Below are positions 32,612 to 42,701 of a stretch of 64,000 nt of DNA, piece after piece. The translations under genes were made by a program, and so were the position numbers. The DNA lies in contig CANMGU010000001.1 of the NCBI GenBank assembly GCA_947497455.1, forward strand, positions 682,001-746,000, in the 5' to 3' direction. This DNA is from an uncultured Sphingomonadaceae bacterium (GTDB lineage Bacteria > Pseudomonadota > Alphaproteobacteria > Sphingomonadales > Sphingomonadaceae). The first letter of the stretch is position 1. Each line of letters starts with the position of its first letter. The notes under the pieces were generated by a model. That model was given only the letters and a program-made list of their open reading frames with translations. It was not told where the DNA came from and searched no databases.

Positions 32612-33199
32612 ATGCGCTATGCAGGTAATTTTGGACCCGGCGGTCGCCGTGGGCGAGGATGGAATGCGGAATTTGGTCAGAAATTTGCGCGTGCCTTTGC
32701 TGATGCAGCTTTTGACGGTGTCAAGGCGAAGCGGAAATCGCGCCTGTTTCGGCGTGGTGAACTGAAACTGGTCTTGCTGCATCTGATCGCGGAACAACCG
32801 CGCCATGGTTATGATCTTATCCGTCAGGTGGAGCAACTGACCGGTGGCCATTATGCTCCTAGTCCAGGGATAGTCTATCCGACTTTGACACTGATGGCAG
32901 ACATGGATTTGATCGCGGAAGCCGTCGATGATGATGGCAAGAAAATCTATTCAATCACGGCTCATGGATCCGAAAAGCTGGCAGAGAAAAAAGACCAGAT
33001 CGAGGATATTCTAGCGCGATTGGACGGTGTGTCCAAAATGGCCACAGCCTCTGAAGGTGCGTCAATCAAGCGTGCTGTTCACAACCTCAAAAGCGCGGTG
33101 CGGATCCGCCTGGCCGATGAGGATAAAGATTCGGACAAAATCCTCGAAGTCGCCGCGATTATTGATGAAGCCGCAAGCAAGATTGAGCGACTAAAATAG
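32612..33199 (+). CDS. PadR family transcriptional regulator
   Basis: A 195-residue regulator. A Gly/Arg-rich tail (GPGGRRGRGWN) precedes the PadR winged helix: LFRRGELKLVLLHLIAEQPRHGYDLIRQVEQLTGGHYAPSPGIVYPTLTLMADMDLI, then the wing DDDGKKIYSITAHGSEKL. The C-terminal helices (about 125-195) should mediate dimerisation. AAGGTGAT precedes ATG 32612. It probably represses itself and the divergent SDR gene through the palindromes at 32565-32587. Confidence 0.88.
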   Translation: MRYAGNFGPGGRRGRGWNAEFGQKFARAFADAAFDGVKAKRKSRLFRRGELKLVLLHLIAEQPRHGYDLIRQVEQLTGGHYAPSPGIVYPTLTLMADMDLIAEAVDDDGKKIYSITAHGSEKLAEKKDQIEDILARLDGVSKMATASEGASIKRAVHNLKSAVRIRLADEDKDSDKILEVAAIIDEAASKIERLK

Positions 33200-33202
33200 A
33201 GC

Positions 33203-33688
33203 CTATAGTTCCCGCACCATCTGCACATTGCAACGGGCGTAGGGAGTCGGCCAGAGTTCATCTTGTTCCAAATGTCGGAAATCGCATTTTTCATAGAGAC
33301 CAATAGCGGCGGTCAGATCACTATTGGTCTCTAGCCAAATTGCCTCGGCACCCATTTCCTTAGCCTGTTCGATCAACGCTTCGAGAATGGCCTGGCCAAT
33401 ACCTTTTCCACGGAGATCTCTCCGTGCCGACATTTTTACAATTTCCAGCCATTTGCGATCATCCGCCGGGTGATGATGGGTTGGCAGAATGGCGCCGGTT
33501 CCCACTACATCGCCGGCTAGTTCTGCGACCATGATCTGTCCGCCTGCACCCAAAATGGATATCTCAGGGCGCTCCAGCTGATCCCGATCGCTCTGTTCAA
33601 CCGAAAAAGACTCTTCAATCCAATCCAGATTGAGATCAATGAAGGCCTGTCGGTCTGCGGCTTGATAAAGGCGTGTGGTGACAGTCAA
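33203..33688 (-). CDS. GNAT family N-acetyltransferase
   Basis: A 161-residue acetyltransferase. The acetyl-CoA-binding motif A is seen in VKMSARRDLRGKGIGQAILEALIEQAKEMGAEAIWLETN, where RGKGIGQ is the pyrophosphate loop; the C-terminal AIGLYEKCDFRHLEQ is motif B. The substrate is unknown. It converges with padR with only three bases between. Confidence 0.85.
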   Translation of the reverse strand: MTVTTRLYQAADRQAFIDLNLDWIEESFSVEQSDRDQLERPEISILGAGGQIMVAELAGDVVGTGAILPTHHHPADDRKWLEIVKMSARRDLRGKGIGQAILEALIEQAKEMGAEAIWLETNSDLTAAIGLYEKCDFRHLEQDELWPTPYARCNVQMVREL

Positions 33689-33844
33689 TGCGAGCCCAGT
33701 CTATTTTTTCCTATCTACTTGTCCAACTTGCCTTATTTATCATCCGATGTCAGCCCCAGTGATCGCTGACACTGAGCCAATAGCTTCTGCGCGCTATAAT
33801 TGGCTCATACAATCAACTCGGGTCGCAAGCTGGAGGGGATTATC

Positions 33845-34633
33845 ATGAAAACTTGGATGAAGGTTGTTCTAGGCATTGTCGCCGGAATTTCCGTTTTGAT
33901 CGGTGTAATTTTTTGGCTGACCGGGGACGTTACCAAAGCGGGGGATGAGTTTTTTGCTGCCGTGCAGAATGACGATATTGATACCGCTTATGCGCTGCTG
34001 TCCGACGACTTCAAGGCAGGAACGAGCAAAGAAGAGCTGAAAGCCTATCTGGCAGCCAATGCTTTGGACAAGATCAAGGAAACGTCCTGGGGTGGCCGGA
34101 TGATGACCGGCGGAGTCGCCGAACTGGAAGGTACGATCACAACGGCCGGCGGTAGCAAGATACCGCTGAAACTGCGCTTGATTGACTCCGAGATTGGCTG
34201 GCAAATCAACGCAATCGAAAAAGATACTGCTGGGTTCAAAACCGCAGGCAGTGACCGCGACATCCCCTCCCTTGAAGAACAAAAACAGCTGTTCCGAGAG
34301 ACCATGACAGTCTTTGCCGAGTCGCTCTCTGACGGAACCATGAAAAAGCTTAGGGACAATGGGGCGGGCGCTTTTCAAAGACAAATTACACTCGAACAGC
34401 TGGACAAATCCTATGAGGGTTCGTTTAAATTTGCCGAAGATTTTTCAGAGATAGTCAAGTCCTCGCCGATCATCGATAGTGCCGATATTGGTGAAGATGG
34501 TGCGCTCAATATCCGCGGCCGTTATCCGACCAAACCCCGTCCTGTCTTTATCGAGCAGGCCTACGAATATGAAGGTGTTGGTTGGAAGTTCCTGGGCCTC
34601 GTCTATCGCGTCGGTTCACCGGTCGGGAGCTAG
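33845..34633 (+). CDS. membrane-anchored protein with NTF2-like domain
   Basis: A 262-residue protein. One N-terminal transmembrane helix (WMKVVLGIVAGISVLIGVIFWL) anchors an exported domain that begins TKAGDEFFAAVQNDDIDTAYALLSDDFKAGTSKEELKAYLA, a pattern shared with DUF4878/NTF2-like cone folds. A second region of about 110 residues (160-262) may be another copy of the same fold, with FRETMTVFAESLSDGTMKKL. No catalytic residues are evident and the function is unknown. The start is ATG 33845 after AGGGGATTATC. Confidence 0.6.
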   Translation: MKTWMKVVLGIVAGISVLIGVIFWLTGDVTKAGDEFFAAVQNDDIDTAYALLSDDFKAGTSKEELKAYLAANALDKIKETSWGGRMMTGGVAELEGTITTAGGSKIPLKLRLIDSEIGWQINAIEKDTAGFKTAGSDRDIPSLEEQKQLFRETMTVFAESLSDGTMKKLRDNGAGAFQRQITLEQLDKSYEGSFKFAEDFSEIVKSSPIIDSADIGEDGALNIRGRYPTKPRPVFIEQAYEYEGVGWKFLGLVYRVGSPVGS

Positions 34634-34641
34634 AATAGCCG

Positions 34642-35997
34642 CTAGAACATCGTAAACATCGCCACCGCCATGATCGTGCCGATTACTGGTATCACCACGG
34701 TCAATGCGCCGACAGCGCCATAAGCGTCCTTGTGTGTTTCACCGCAAACCGCCCGGATCGTGGTGACCACATATCCGTTATGTGGAAGGCTGTCGAGCGC
34801 GCCAGAGGAGATTGCGACCACCCGGTGCAGTTCATCTGGCTGCGCGCCGACGTCGAGATAATGTGGTGCGATTAGGGGCAAGGCGATGGTCTGTCCACCG
34901 GAGGCTGAACCTGTCAGGCCAGCGATCACCGTGACCGCAATGGCCGCGCCAATAAGCGGGCTGCCGGGAATGTTCTGCACCATTACCAAGGCTTCCTGAA
35001 AAGCAGGCGACAGTTTGGCCACCGCTCCAAAGCCGACCACGGCGCAGGTGTTGGTAATCGCCACTACCGCACTGGTAGCCCCGCGTGAAAAGGCTTCGGG
35101 CATCGCTTTCAGCTTGCGGTAACCGACGGCCAGAGCGACAATTGCGCCCGAGCCCAGAGCGGCTACGAGCGCCCATTTGTCGAGGGAGTTTTGCGGCAAT
35201 ATGGCGGAAAGCGGACCCATATCTTGTGGATATTGGAAGATCAGGAAAATGCCCAATACCGCAACCAAAGGCAGCAGGCACAACAGCGGGCCCGGCAAAG
35301 CACCATAATCGGTGTTGGTATCATCCGTCTCGCGACCGACAAATGTTTCACCCCGTGCAACCGCGCGTTTCACCATCCAGTTGAGCCAGAAATGGCCAGC
35401 AATTGCCATAAAAACTGCGACAACAAGGCTGACTTCCCAGCCTGCATATGCGGTGGTACCCAGAAATTCCATCGGGATGAGGTTCTGAATCTCCGGGCTT
35501 CCCGCTGTGGTCATCGTAAAGGTGACCGATCCGAACGCCAGGGCAGCCGGGATGAAGCGACGCGGCAAATTGGCTTCGCGAAACAGATGCACCGCCAGGG
35601 AATAGACCGAAAAAGCGACGATAAAAACGCTGACCCCGCCATAGGTCAAAACAGCACAGGCGGCGACCACCGCGAGCACGGCGTGTTTGATACCGATTTT
35701 TCCGATGATCCAGTGGGCAACGCTCGCCGCAGCACCAGATGCACCCATGATTTCTCCAAATATCGCGCCAAGCAGGAACATGAAAAACCAGCTTTTGAAG
35801 AAGCTTACAAATCCATCCATATAGGCGGTGGCAAAGTCCGGAGCACCTTCGGCAGCCAAAGGTGGCAACCATGCAAGACCGCTGGTCGCGGCCACAATCG
35901 CTGCGGCAATCGGTCCGGCGATCAATATGTTCACACCTTTCACCGTCATGTAGATAAGCAGCGCGAGCCCGCCGACTAGTCCGATTGCTGATAGCAT
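34642..35997 (-). CDS. GntP family permease
   Basis: A 451-residue transporter with about twelve hydrophobic segments. GLVGGLALLIYMTVKGVNILIAGPIAAAIVA at the start and FFKSWFFMFLLGAIFGEIMGASGAA are typical of gluconate/citrate GntP carriers, as is GLTGSASGGQTIALPLIAPHYL in the second half. The substrate, an organic acid, is not predictable. The start is ATG 35997. No sugar-acid enzymes lie nearby. Confidence 0.82.
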   Translation of the reverse strand: MLSAIGLVGGLALLIYMTVKGVNILIAGPIAAAIVAATSGLAWLPPLAAEGAPDFATAYMDGFVSFFKSWFFMFLLGAIFGEIMGASGAAASVAHWIIGKIGIKHAVLAVVAACAVLTYGGVSVFIVAFSVYSLAVHLFREANLPRRFIPAALAFGSVTFTMTTAGSPEIQNLIPMEFLGTTAYAGWEVSLVVAVFMAIAGHFWLNWMVKRAVARGETFVGRETDDTNTDYGALPGPLLCLLPLVAVLGIFLIFQYPQDMGPLSAILPQNSLDKWALVAALGSGAIVALAVGYRKLKAMPEAFSRGATSAVVAITNTCAVVGFGAVAKLSPAFQEALVMVQNIPGSPLIGAAIAVTVIAGLTGSASGGQTIALPLIAPHYLDVGAQPDELHRVVAISSGALDSLPHNGYVVTTIRAVCGETHKDAYGAVGALTVVIPVIGTIMAVAMFTMF

Positions 35998-36279
35998 ATT
36001 TACCGTCCCCGTTTTTTTGAGATGGTCTATTGGCAGACGAAGGGAAGTGGCGGCAAGGCTCAATTTAGATGATCAGGGTCAAGCCGAGTAGCATGCGCGC
36101 TCAGCACGGCATGATCTGGTTGCAACAAGTAAGCTGCTTCCCTTCGGTTGGCCGTTTTCCGACGATCATCGCAACCGGGGTGCCGTTCATCCGAAAAACC
36201 TGATTTGTTCAGAAACCAGATCGCTATCGGCGTGTTTATTGTCGATCCATGGGGGCAGATGATTTCAGGAGTATCAGCC

Positions 36280-36576
36280 ATGCAACTATTTGTGAAAAAG
36301 CTAACCATTCTCGCGGTCACTTCAGTGTCGGCTCTGTCCCTATCTGCCTGCGCTGGAAATTATGCCGGTGAAGGTGCCGCAGCCGGAGCGGCAACCGGAG
36401 CAGTTATAGGCGCAGTGACCGGCGATACCGGCGATGCGTTAAAAGGGGCCGCCATCGGCGCTGCAGCAGGAGCCGCAGCTGGCTACTTCATTGACAAGGA
36501 TGATCGCTGTGATGGCTATAATGATGATGGTGAGCTGGATGATGATTGCCGTGGAGAACCTGGTTATCCTGATTAG
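36280..36576 (+). CDS. glycine-zipper lipoprotein
   Basis: A 98-residue protein. The signal segment LTILAVTSVSALSLSAC ends in a lipobox. Residues 30-70 form a glycine zipper (GEGAAAGAATGAVIGAV, GAAIGAAAGAAAGYFID), and the tail is acidic (DDRCDGYNDDGELDDDC) with cysteines. Such YMGG/SlyB-like proteins sit in the outer membrane or periplasm. The start is ATG 36280. A similar protein is encoded at 51981-52364. Confidence 0.75.
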   Translation: MQLFVKKLTILAVTSVSALSLSACAGNYAGEGAAAGAATGAVIGAVTGDTGDALKGAAIGAAAGAAAGYFIDKDDRCDGYNDDGELDDDCRGEPGYPD

Positions 36577-36899
36577 TGATCAGATTGGCGGTCCAACTGG
36601 TGAATAGAATGCAAGTGATCTCGCATTTTTTTCGAGGAGCATGCCCCTATCGTCATTGGAAATCTCAAATAGAATAAAGATGCCCTTTCTGGGTGAATAG
36701 GCGCGTATATGCGACGGGATTCTGTTGAACAATTTCCTTTGCTCATCAGGATCTCGCCACGCTTGCTGGACATTGCGGCAAAGCGCGCGCGTTAAGGGTT
36801 GTTAACCACATAAATTTAGACGCACTTAATATTCTCGGCGCATTTTCATGGACGGGCATAGGAACAGGGTAACGCCGCAAGGCAGAAATGAGGTTCCAT
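36577..36899. other. 323-base gap upstream of sciP, with CtrA-like motif
   Basis: No convincing gene is seen. TTAA at 36792-36795 and TTAA at 36802-36805 are spaced by six bases, one less than the TTAA-N7-TTAA CtrA box, and a GANTC (CcrM methylation) site lies at 36718-36722. The rest is AT-rich and probably holds the sciP promoter and the end of the preceding transcript. Confidence 0.45.
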
Positions 36900-37196
36900 A
36901 TGAAACATGTTACGATACCAAAAGCCAAAAGAGTGATCGGCCCGCTTGGGGAAGCATTAGCCGAACATGATTTGCCACCAGCGGACACCACGCGCTGGGT
37001 CATTAGACGCAAGGCAGAAGTCGTCGCTGCCGTGAATGGCGGATTGTTGACCACGGATGAAGCGTGCGAGCGTTATCAGTTGTCGCTGGAGGAATTAATC
37101 TCCTGGCAGCAGGCGATTCACCGCTCAGGCATGTCCGGTTTGCGCATCACACATTTGCAGGAATTTCGCGATCAGAGTCAAACCCACGATATGTGA
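36900..37196 (+). CDS. sciP: SciP-type CtrA inhibitor (DUF1153)
   Basis: A 98-residue cell-cycle regulator. In Caulobacter SciP binds CtrA and DNA and blocks CtrA-activated promoters in G1. The DUF1153 signature is clear: IGPLGEALAEHDLPPADTTRWVIRRKAEVVAAVNGGLLTTDEACERYQLSLEELISWQ, with the helix-turn-helix at the end of it. The start is ATG 36900; an in-frame ATG at 36888 adds four residues. Control of flagellar, pilus and division genes would be the expected role. Confidence 0.92.
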   Translation: MKHVTIPKAKRVIGPLGEALAEHDLPPADTTRWVIRRKAEVVAAVNGGLLTTDEACERYQLSLEELISWQQAIHRSGMSGLRITHLQEFRDQSQTHDM

Positions 37197-37218
37197 GTGA
37201 CGCGGCACGATAAGCTAG

Positions 37219-37238
37219 AGACTTGGTACGACAAGTCT
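37219..37238 (+). terminator. hairpin after sciP
   Basis: AGACTTG (37219-37225) and CAAGTCT (37232-37238) form a perfect seven-base stem with a six-base loop, 22 bases after the sciP stop. It is followed by TGCC rather than a T-run, so termination is possible but not assured. Confidence 0.4.
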
Positions 37239-37284
37239 TGCCATCTGTTCGCCTGATATTTCCAAATTCCCAATTTCACTTTCC

Positions 37285-37305
37285 CGCCCGGCCAAGTGCC
37301 GGGCG
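37285..37305 (+). other. GC-rich hairpin in leader of REC-EAL gene
   Basis: CGCCCGGC (37285-37292) and GCCGGGCG (37298-37305) form a perfect eight-base stem around CAAGT. It lies 27 bases before ATG 37333. With no T-run it may be an mRNA leader structure or the remains of a terminator for sciP. Confidence 0.4.
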
Positions 37306-37332
37306 TAGCACCCTATCAATTGAGGTTCCCCC

Positions 37333-38463
37333 ATGGCCAATGCCAAAGTTATTATTGTAGAAGAAGAAAACGCCCTATCCAGATCACTTCAAGATGATCT
37401 GGAAGCGCGCGACGTCGCCGTCGCCTGTGTGTTTTCAAAACTGGATGAAGAAGCCAGTCTGGTCTTCGGGCCAGATGCTTTGATTATCGATCCCAAAAGT
37501 ATGCGTGAAAACGGGCATGACTTGCTCGACCGTTTTTCGGGACTGCGTCCTTCGCTTCCTGTCATATTGACACCCAACCCAAAAGATAGCGGCGACGATA
37601 GTCTCGCCTTTGATGCTGCCAGTGTCGTCCAGCGATTGCAAAAACCCTATGCGGTACCAACTCTTTGCAATTTGATCGGGCGGATGGCGGATGTCAGCGG
37701 CCATGCGGTCAATGATCTGGATTATGTCTGCGCATTGGTAGAAACGGATCGATTGCTGCCCAATCTGTCGGTTGAGTTTCAGTCCAAACAATCTTTGGAT
37801 AATGACAAAATTGTTGGCTATGAAGCGCTCACTCGGGTCAAAACGCGGCGCGCTCTGAACCCTGCCATCATCTTTTCGGATTTGGTCGATGTTGCCGTCG
37901 AGGTTGAGGCCACATTGGTGGTGGTCGATGAATCTATCAGGCTTGCCACTGCTTTGGCAAAACGCGGCAAGGCGGTGCCGGTCTCGTTCAACTGTAGCGC
38001 GATCATGATGACCTACCGGCGCTTTGTAGATGCGCTGATCAGCCGATTGAAGCATGCTGATATTCAGCCTGGGCAACTCATGCTTGAAATCACCGAGGAG
38101 TCTCGCGTGGTCGATGTAGACCGGCTGGCGGCGGTATGCCATTCGCTACGCGGCCATGGACTGGGCATCTCGATTGATGACTATGGCACCGGTCTCGCCA
38201 ATCTGGAACGGATTGCCAAAATCCCCTTTGACGAGCTTAAGATAGACAAGACGATTTTCAATGCTTGCTATGATGGCGATATTCCGATTTCATTGCTCGC
38301 ATCAATGCTCGAATTCTGTCGCGGCCGCAAAGCGCGGTCGGTTATTGAAGGGATCGAAACGAAACATCATCTGGCGCAGGCGCGCCTGCTTGGTGCGGAT
38401 TTCGGGCAAGGCTTTTACTGGGGTTGTGCTGTACCGCCCAAATATTTCGTGCCCGGCTGGTAG
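37333..38463 (+). CDS. REC-EAL protein, cyclic-di-GMP phosphodiesterase
   Basis: A 376-residue protein. Residues 1-115 form a receiver-like domain with phospho-acceptor D53 (LIIDPKS) and K104 (RLQKPY); the N-terminal acidic pair is E10-E12 instead of Asp-Asp. The EAL domain follows with EALTR (164-168), FNCSA, LEITEES, DDYGTG, LKIDK, EGIET and GQGFYWG, so the metal-binding set appears intact and the enzyme is probably active in breaking down cyclic di-GMP. No sensor kinase is adjacent. Location next to sciP hints at a motility or attachment decision. Confidence 0.85.
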   Translation: MANAKVIIVEEENALSRSLQDDLEARDVAVACVFSKLDEEASLVFGPDALIIDPKSMRENGHDLLDRFSGLRPSLPVILTPNPKDSGDDSLAFDAASVVQRLQKPYAVPTLCNLIGRMADVSGHAVNDLDYVCALVETDRLLPNLSVEFQSKQSLDNDKIVGYEALTRVKTRRALNPAIIFSDLVDVAVEVEATLVVVDESIRLATALAKRGKAVPVSFNCSAIMMTYRRFVDALISRLKHADIQPGQLMLEITEESRVVDVDRLAAVCHSLRGHGLGISIDDYGTGLANLERIAKIPFDELKIDKTIFNACYDGDIPISLLASMLEFCRGRKARSVIEGIETKHHLAQARLLGADFGQGFYWGCAVPPKYFVPGW

Positions 38464-38547
38464 GTAATTCGCGCTTCGTCACGCAGCTTCTATCGCTACT
38501 CTTACCAATCTTCACTGGACCTTCTGGCATGGGCGCACTAACCTGCG

Positions 38548-40611
<2,064 letters not shown>

Positions 40612-40639
40612 TACCATTAGCATAGCGGCGTCGATATCA

Positions 40640-41014
40640 TTGGCTGTGGTGGGTATTTCAGCCCCAGCCAATGCGGTGCAAGGTCGAGAGGATTCTCAGA
40701 TATTGCCGCAGCCGCCGAGCAGCCACCGGCGCTATGTTTGCGAAATGCCGTCAGCGGTTTTCAACGACTATATTGTGACCATGCGGCCCGCGAATCCGCA
40801 GCAGGCCGCGCTGCATATTTTGGCCTTTTATATTCCAGGCGGTTGGGGGAAAGGCGGGGTCGCCACGATCATGAGGCGTCCCGGCCCTAGCACAAAAACC
40901 CTGCATTTTGTTGGCGAAGATGTTAGCTTTCGGGTGCAGGGAAATATCGGACAACTGAAATATTACGGCACAGAATTTCCCTGTCCGCTCGAACATGTGG
41001 AGCAGGTGAAATGA
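40640..41014 (+). CDS. small exported protein of unknown function
   Basis: About 124 residues. The reading frame runs through ISIAASISLAVVGISAPANA, a good signal peptide, but there is no ATG for it: the first usable start is TTG 40640, which would cut the signal short, and an ATT lies at 40616. The mature part (RRYVCEMPSAVFNDYIVTM, LHFVGEDVSFRVQG, EFPCPLEHVEQ) has two cysteines and a beta-rich look. I do not recognise it. It follows thiC closely and overlaps the next frame. Confidence 0.45.
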   Translation: MAVVGISAPANAVQGREDSQILPQPPSSHRRYVCEMPSAVFNDYIVTMRPANPQQAALHILAFYIPGGWGKGGVATIMRRPGPSTKTLHFVGEDVSFRVQGNIGQLKYYGTEFPCPLEHVEQVK

Positions 41015-41250
41015 AATTGCCGCGTTTATTCTCACGCAAACGTTCGGCCGTAGAGATTTTGAATGGTGGCGCTTGGACTTGTTCGCAATGCGAGATTGAA
41101 CATGAGGCTATGTTTGATCTCGCAGCCGACCGTCCGTCTCAATGCAGCGACGATTTTCCTGTAAAATTCAATTCCGCTATTCGCATGTATGGCGTTTTTC
41201 TGTCTGAGGATTTTGTCCCTGCTGGCAAATCTGAGTATGACAGGGCATAG
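41011..41250 (+). pseudogene. truncated DUF2199 protein
   Basis: 79 residues. WTCSQCEIEHEAMFDLAADRP and FNSAIRMYGVFLSEDF match the N-terminal half of DUF2199, whose members run to about 150 residues and continue with a conserved FFVR-x-L-E-x-P block. Here the frame ends soon after SEDF and that block is absent from all frames before the next gene. The glycine of the usual CxxCGExH motif is also lost. This is best read as the stump of a deleted gene. It starts at ATG 41011, overlapping the previous stop. Confidence 0.65.
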
Positions 41251-41299
41251 GCACAGAAGGAATGAAGCAAGCCGAGATCTTGCCAGCGGAGTAAAGCGC

Positions 41300-41782
41300 A
41301 TGAAAAGCATAATGAAATCACTCACCGCCGCCATCGCGATTATCGGGAGCAGCGCGTCCGCGCTTGCGGAACCGAAGCAGACCCTGATGCCCGATAGCGA
41401 ACAGGGTCGCGCGTTCATGGAGCAATTCGGCTTCTCTCAAGCCGTCATTCACAACGGTACGGTCTATCTGTCAGGCGTCATCGCCGGACCGACACCGGAG
41501 GGTATGACCGATGAGGAAAGCTATGCCCGCACCTTTGCCTATCTCGGAACCATTTTGAAGCGCGCAGGGTCGAGCTGGGATGATGTGATCGATATAACCA
41601 CTTACCATGTCGATATCGAGCAATCCATGCCGCCGCTTGCTGCTGCCAAGAACCGATTTGTGAAAGCGCCGTTTCCGGCCTGGACCGCGATTGACATTGA
41701 TCGCCTTTTCACACCCGGCGGGCTGGTAGAAATCAAAATCACCGCGCGCCTGACGCCAAAGGCGGAAGAACCAGCGGAATGA
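41300..41782 (+). CDS. exported RidA/YjgF family protein, copy 1
   Basis: A 160-residue protein. A signal peptide (MKSIMKSLTAAIAIIGSSASALA) precedes a RidA-like domain with VIHNGTVYLSGVIAG, SYARTFAYLGTILKRAGSSWDDVIDITTYHVD and the end AIDIDRLFTPGGLVEIKITA. The arginine and glutamate of imine-deaminating RidA are not both recognisable (the arginine region reads AAKNRFVKAPFPAWTAID), so activity is open. The start is ATG 41300. It ends Pro-Ala-Glu-stop and overlaps the second copy (ATG inside GAATGA). Confidence 0.8.
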   Translation: MKSIMKSLTAAIAIIGSSASALAEPKQTLMPDSEQGRAFMEQFGFSQAVIHNGTVYLSGVIAGPTPEGMTDEESYARTFAYLGTILKRAGSSWDDVIDITTYHVDIEQSMPPLAAAKNRFVKAPFPAWTAIDIDRLFTPGGLVEIKITARLTPKAEEPAE

Positions 41783-42240
41783 GCATGAAATATCTCGCCC
41801 CCTTGACGCTGTTATTCGCCGCACCAGCACAGGCCGGTGACAAGCCGCCGGAATTTCTCGGCAATGGCGGTGCCTTTCCGCTGTCCGAAGCCGTGCAGGT
41901 TGGGAATATCATCTATCTGTCCGGCCAGCTCGGCATCGACGAAAGCGGGCGGGCGCTGGTCGCTGGCGGCATCGAACCGGAAACCAAACGGACAATGGAC
42001 CGCATTGGCAACACGCTCGCCAAATATGATCTGGATCATGATGCCTTGTTCAAATGCACCGTGATGCTGGCGGATATTGACGACTTTGCGGCCTTTAACG
42101 CCGTCTATAAAAGCTATTTCAAACCCGGCCGCTATCCGTCGCGTTCGGCATTCCAGACCGCCGGACTGGTGCTGGGCGCTCGGGTCGAGGTGGAATGCTG
42201 GGCATGGAATCCGCAAGGTAAGGAAGAGCCGGCGGAGTGA
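41779..42240 (+). CDS. exported RidA/YjgF family protein, copy 2
   Basis: A 153-residue protein with a short signal peptide (MSMKYLAPLTLLFAAPAQA). The RidA core is LSEAVQVGNIIYLSGQLGID, then ETKRTMDRIGNTLAKYDLDHDALFKCTVMLADIDDFAAFNAVYKSYF, and RSAFQTAGLVLGARVEVECWAW, which is closer to the classical family than copy 1 and contains the usual PxRxA/S region as YPSRSAFQ. It also ends EEPAE-stop. The pair are tandem diverged paralogues, translationally coupled, and probably periplasmic. Confidence 0.85.
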   Translation: MSMKYLAPLTLLFAAPAQAGDKPPEFLGNGGAFPLSEAVQVGNIIYLSGQLGIDESGRALVAGGIEPETKRTMDRIGNTLAKYDLDHDALFKCTVMLADIDDFAAFNAVYKSYFKPGRYPSRSAFQTAGLVLGARVEVECWAWNPQGKEEPAE

Positions 42241-42253
42241 GTTTGTTTGTGCA

Positions 42254-42583
42254 ATGACCGGTCGCCGGAACTTTGTGGCAGCAGCAATTATGGCCGCGAC
42301 AGTTCTGCAGGGCTGCTCAACCCCCAGATGGGTTGATGCACCATGCCATGATGGATGGACAAAGACAGCCGAAGGGGATTCTCGGGCTCTGCCGCCCGGC
42401 TCGCCATTATTCGGTGAAATCGTTTCGCATTTGCCCAATCGCCAAGTGATCTGCATCCACCAGACCGATGAAATGCATTTCATAGCGGTGGTCAAGGATG
42501 GCGAAGGGGGCAATTTGGGAGCTATTAATTTGAAATTCGAGAACGGCCAGCTCGATATCATCGAGGAAGCAATTATCGTTTAA
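42254..42583 (+). CDS. small lipoprotein of unknown function
   Basis: A 109-residue protein. MTGRRNFVAAAIMAATVLQGC is a lipoprotein signal with the acceptor cysteine near residue 21. The mature part includes PCHDGWTKTAEGDSR, GEIVSHLPNRQVICIHQTDEMHFIAVV and NLKFENGQLDIIEEAI, a compact beta-rich domain with two further cysteines. No known family is recognised. The start is ATG 42254, 14 bases after the second RidA gene, and likely in the same transcript. Confidence 0.6.
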   Translation: MTGRRNFVAAAIMAATVLQGCSTPRWVDAPCHDGWTKTAEGDSRALPPGSPLFGEIVSHLPNRQVICIHQTDEMHFIAVVKDGEGGNLGAINLKFENGQLDIIEEAIIV

Positions 42584-42701
42584 GCCAAGGCGCTTGTGAG
42601 GATAGGCCGAGTTTACTGGCTTACGGTTTCTGTTTCTTCTAAGTTGATTGGCCAAATACGCCACCGAATGAGTCGACAAACCAGCGGAGTAAAACCATCC
42701 C

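Noticed and set aside
36573..36773. 66-residue minus-strand frame between the glycine-zipper gene and sciP
   Set aside because: No ribosome-binding site or hydrophobic pattern; looks like a chance frame in a regulatory gap.
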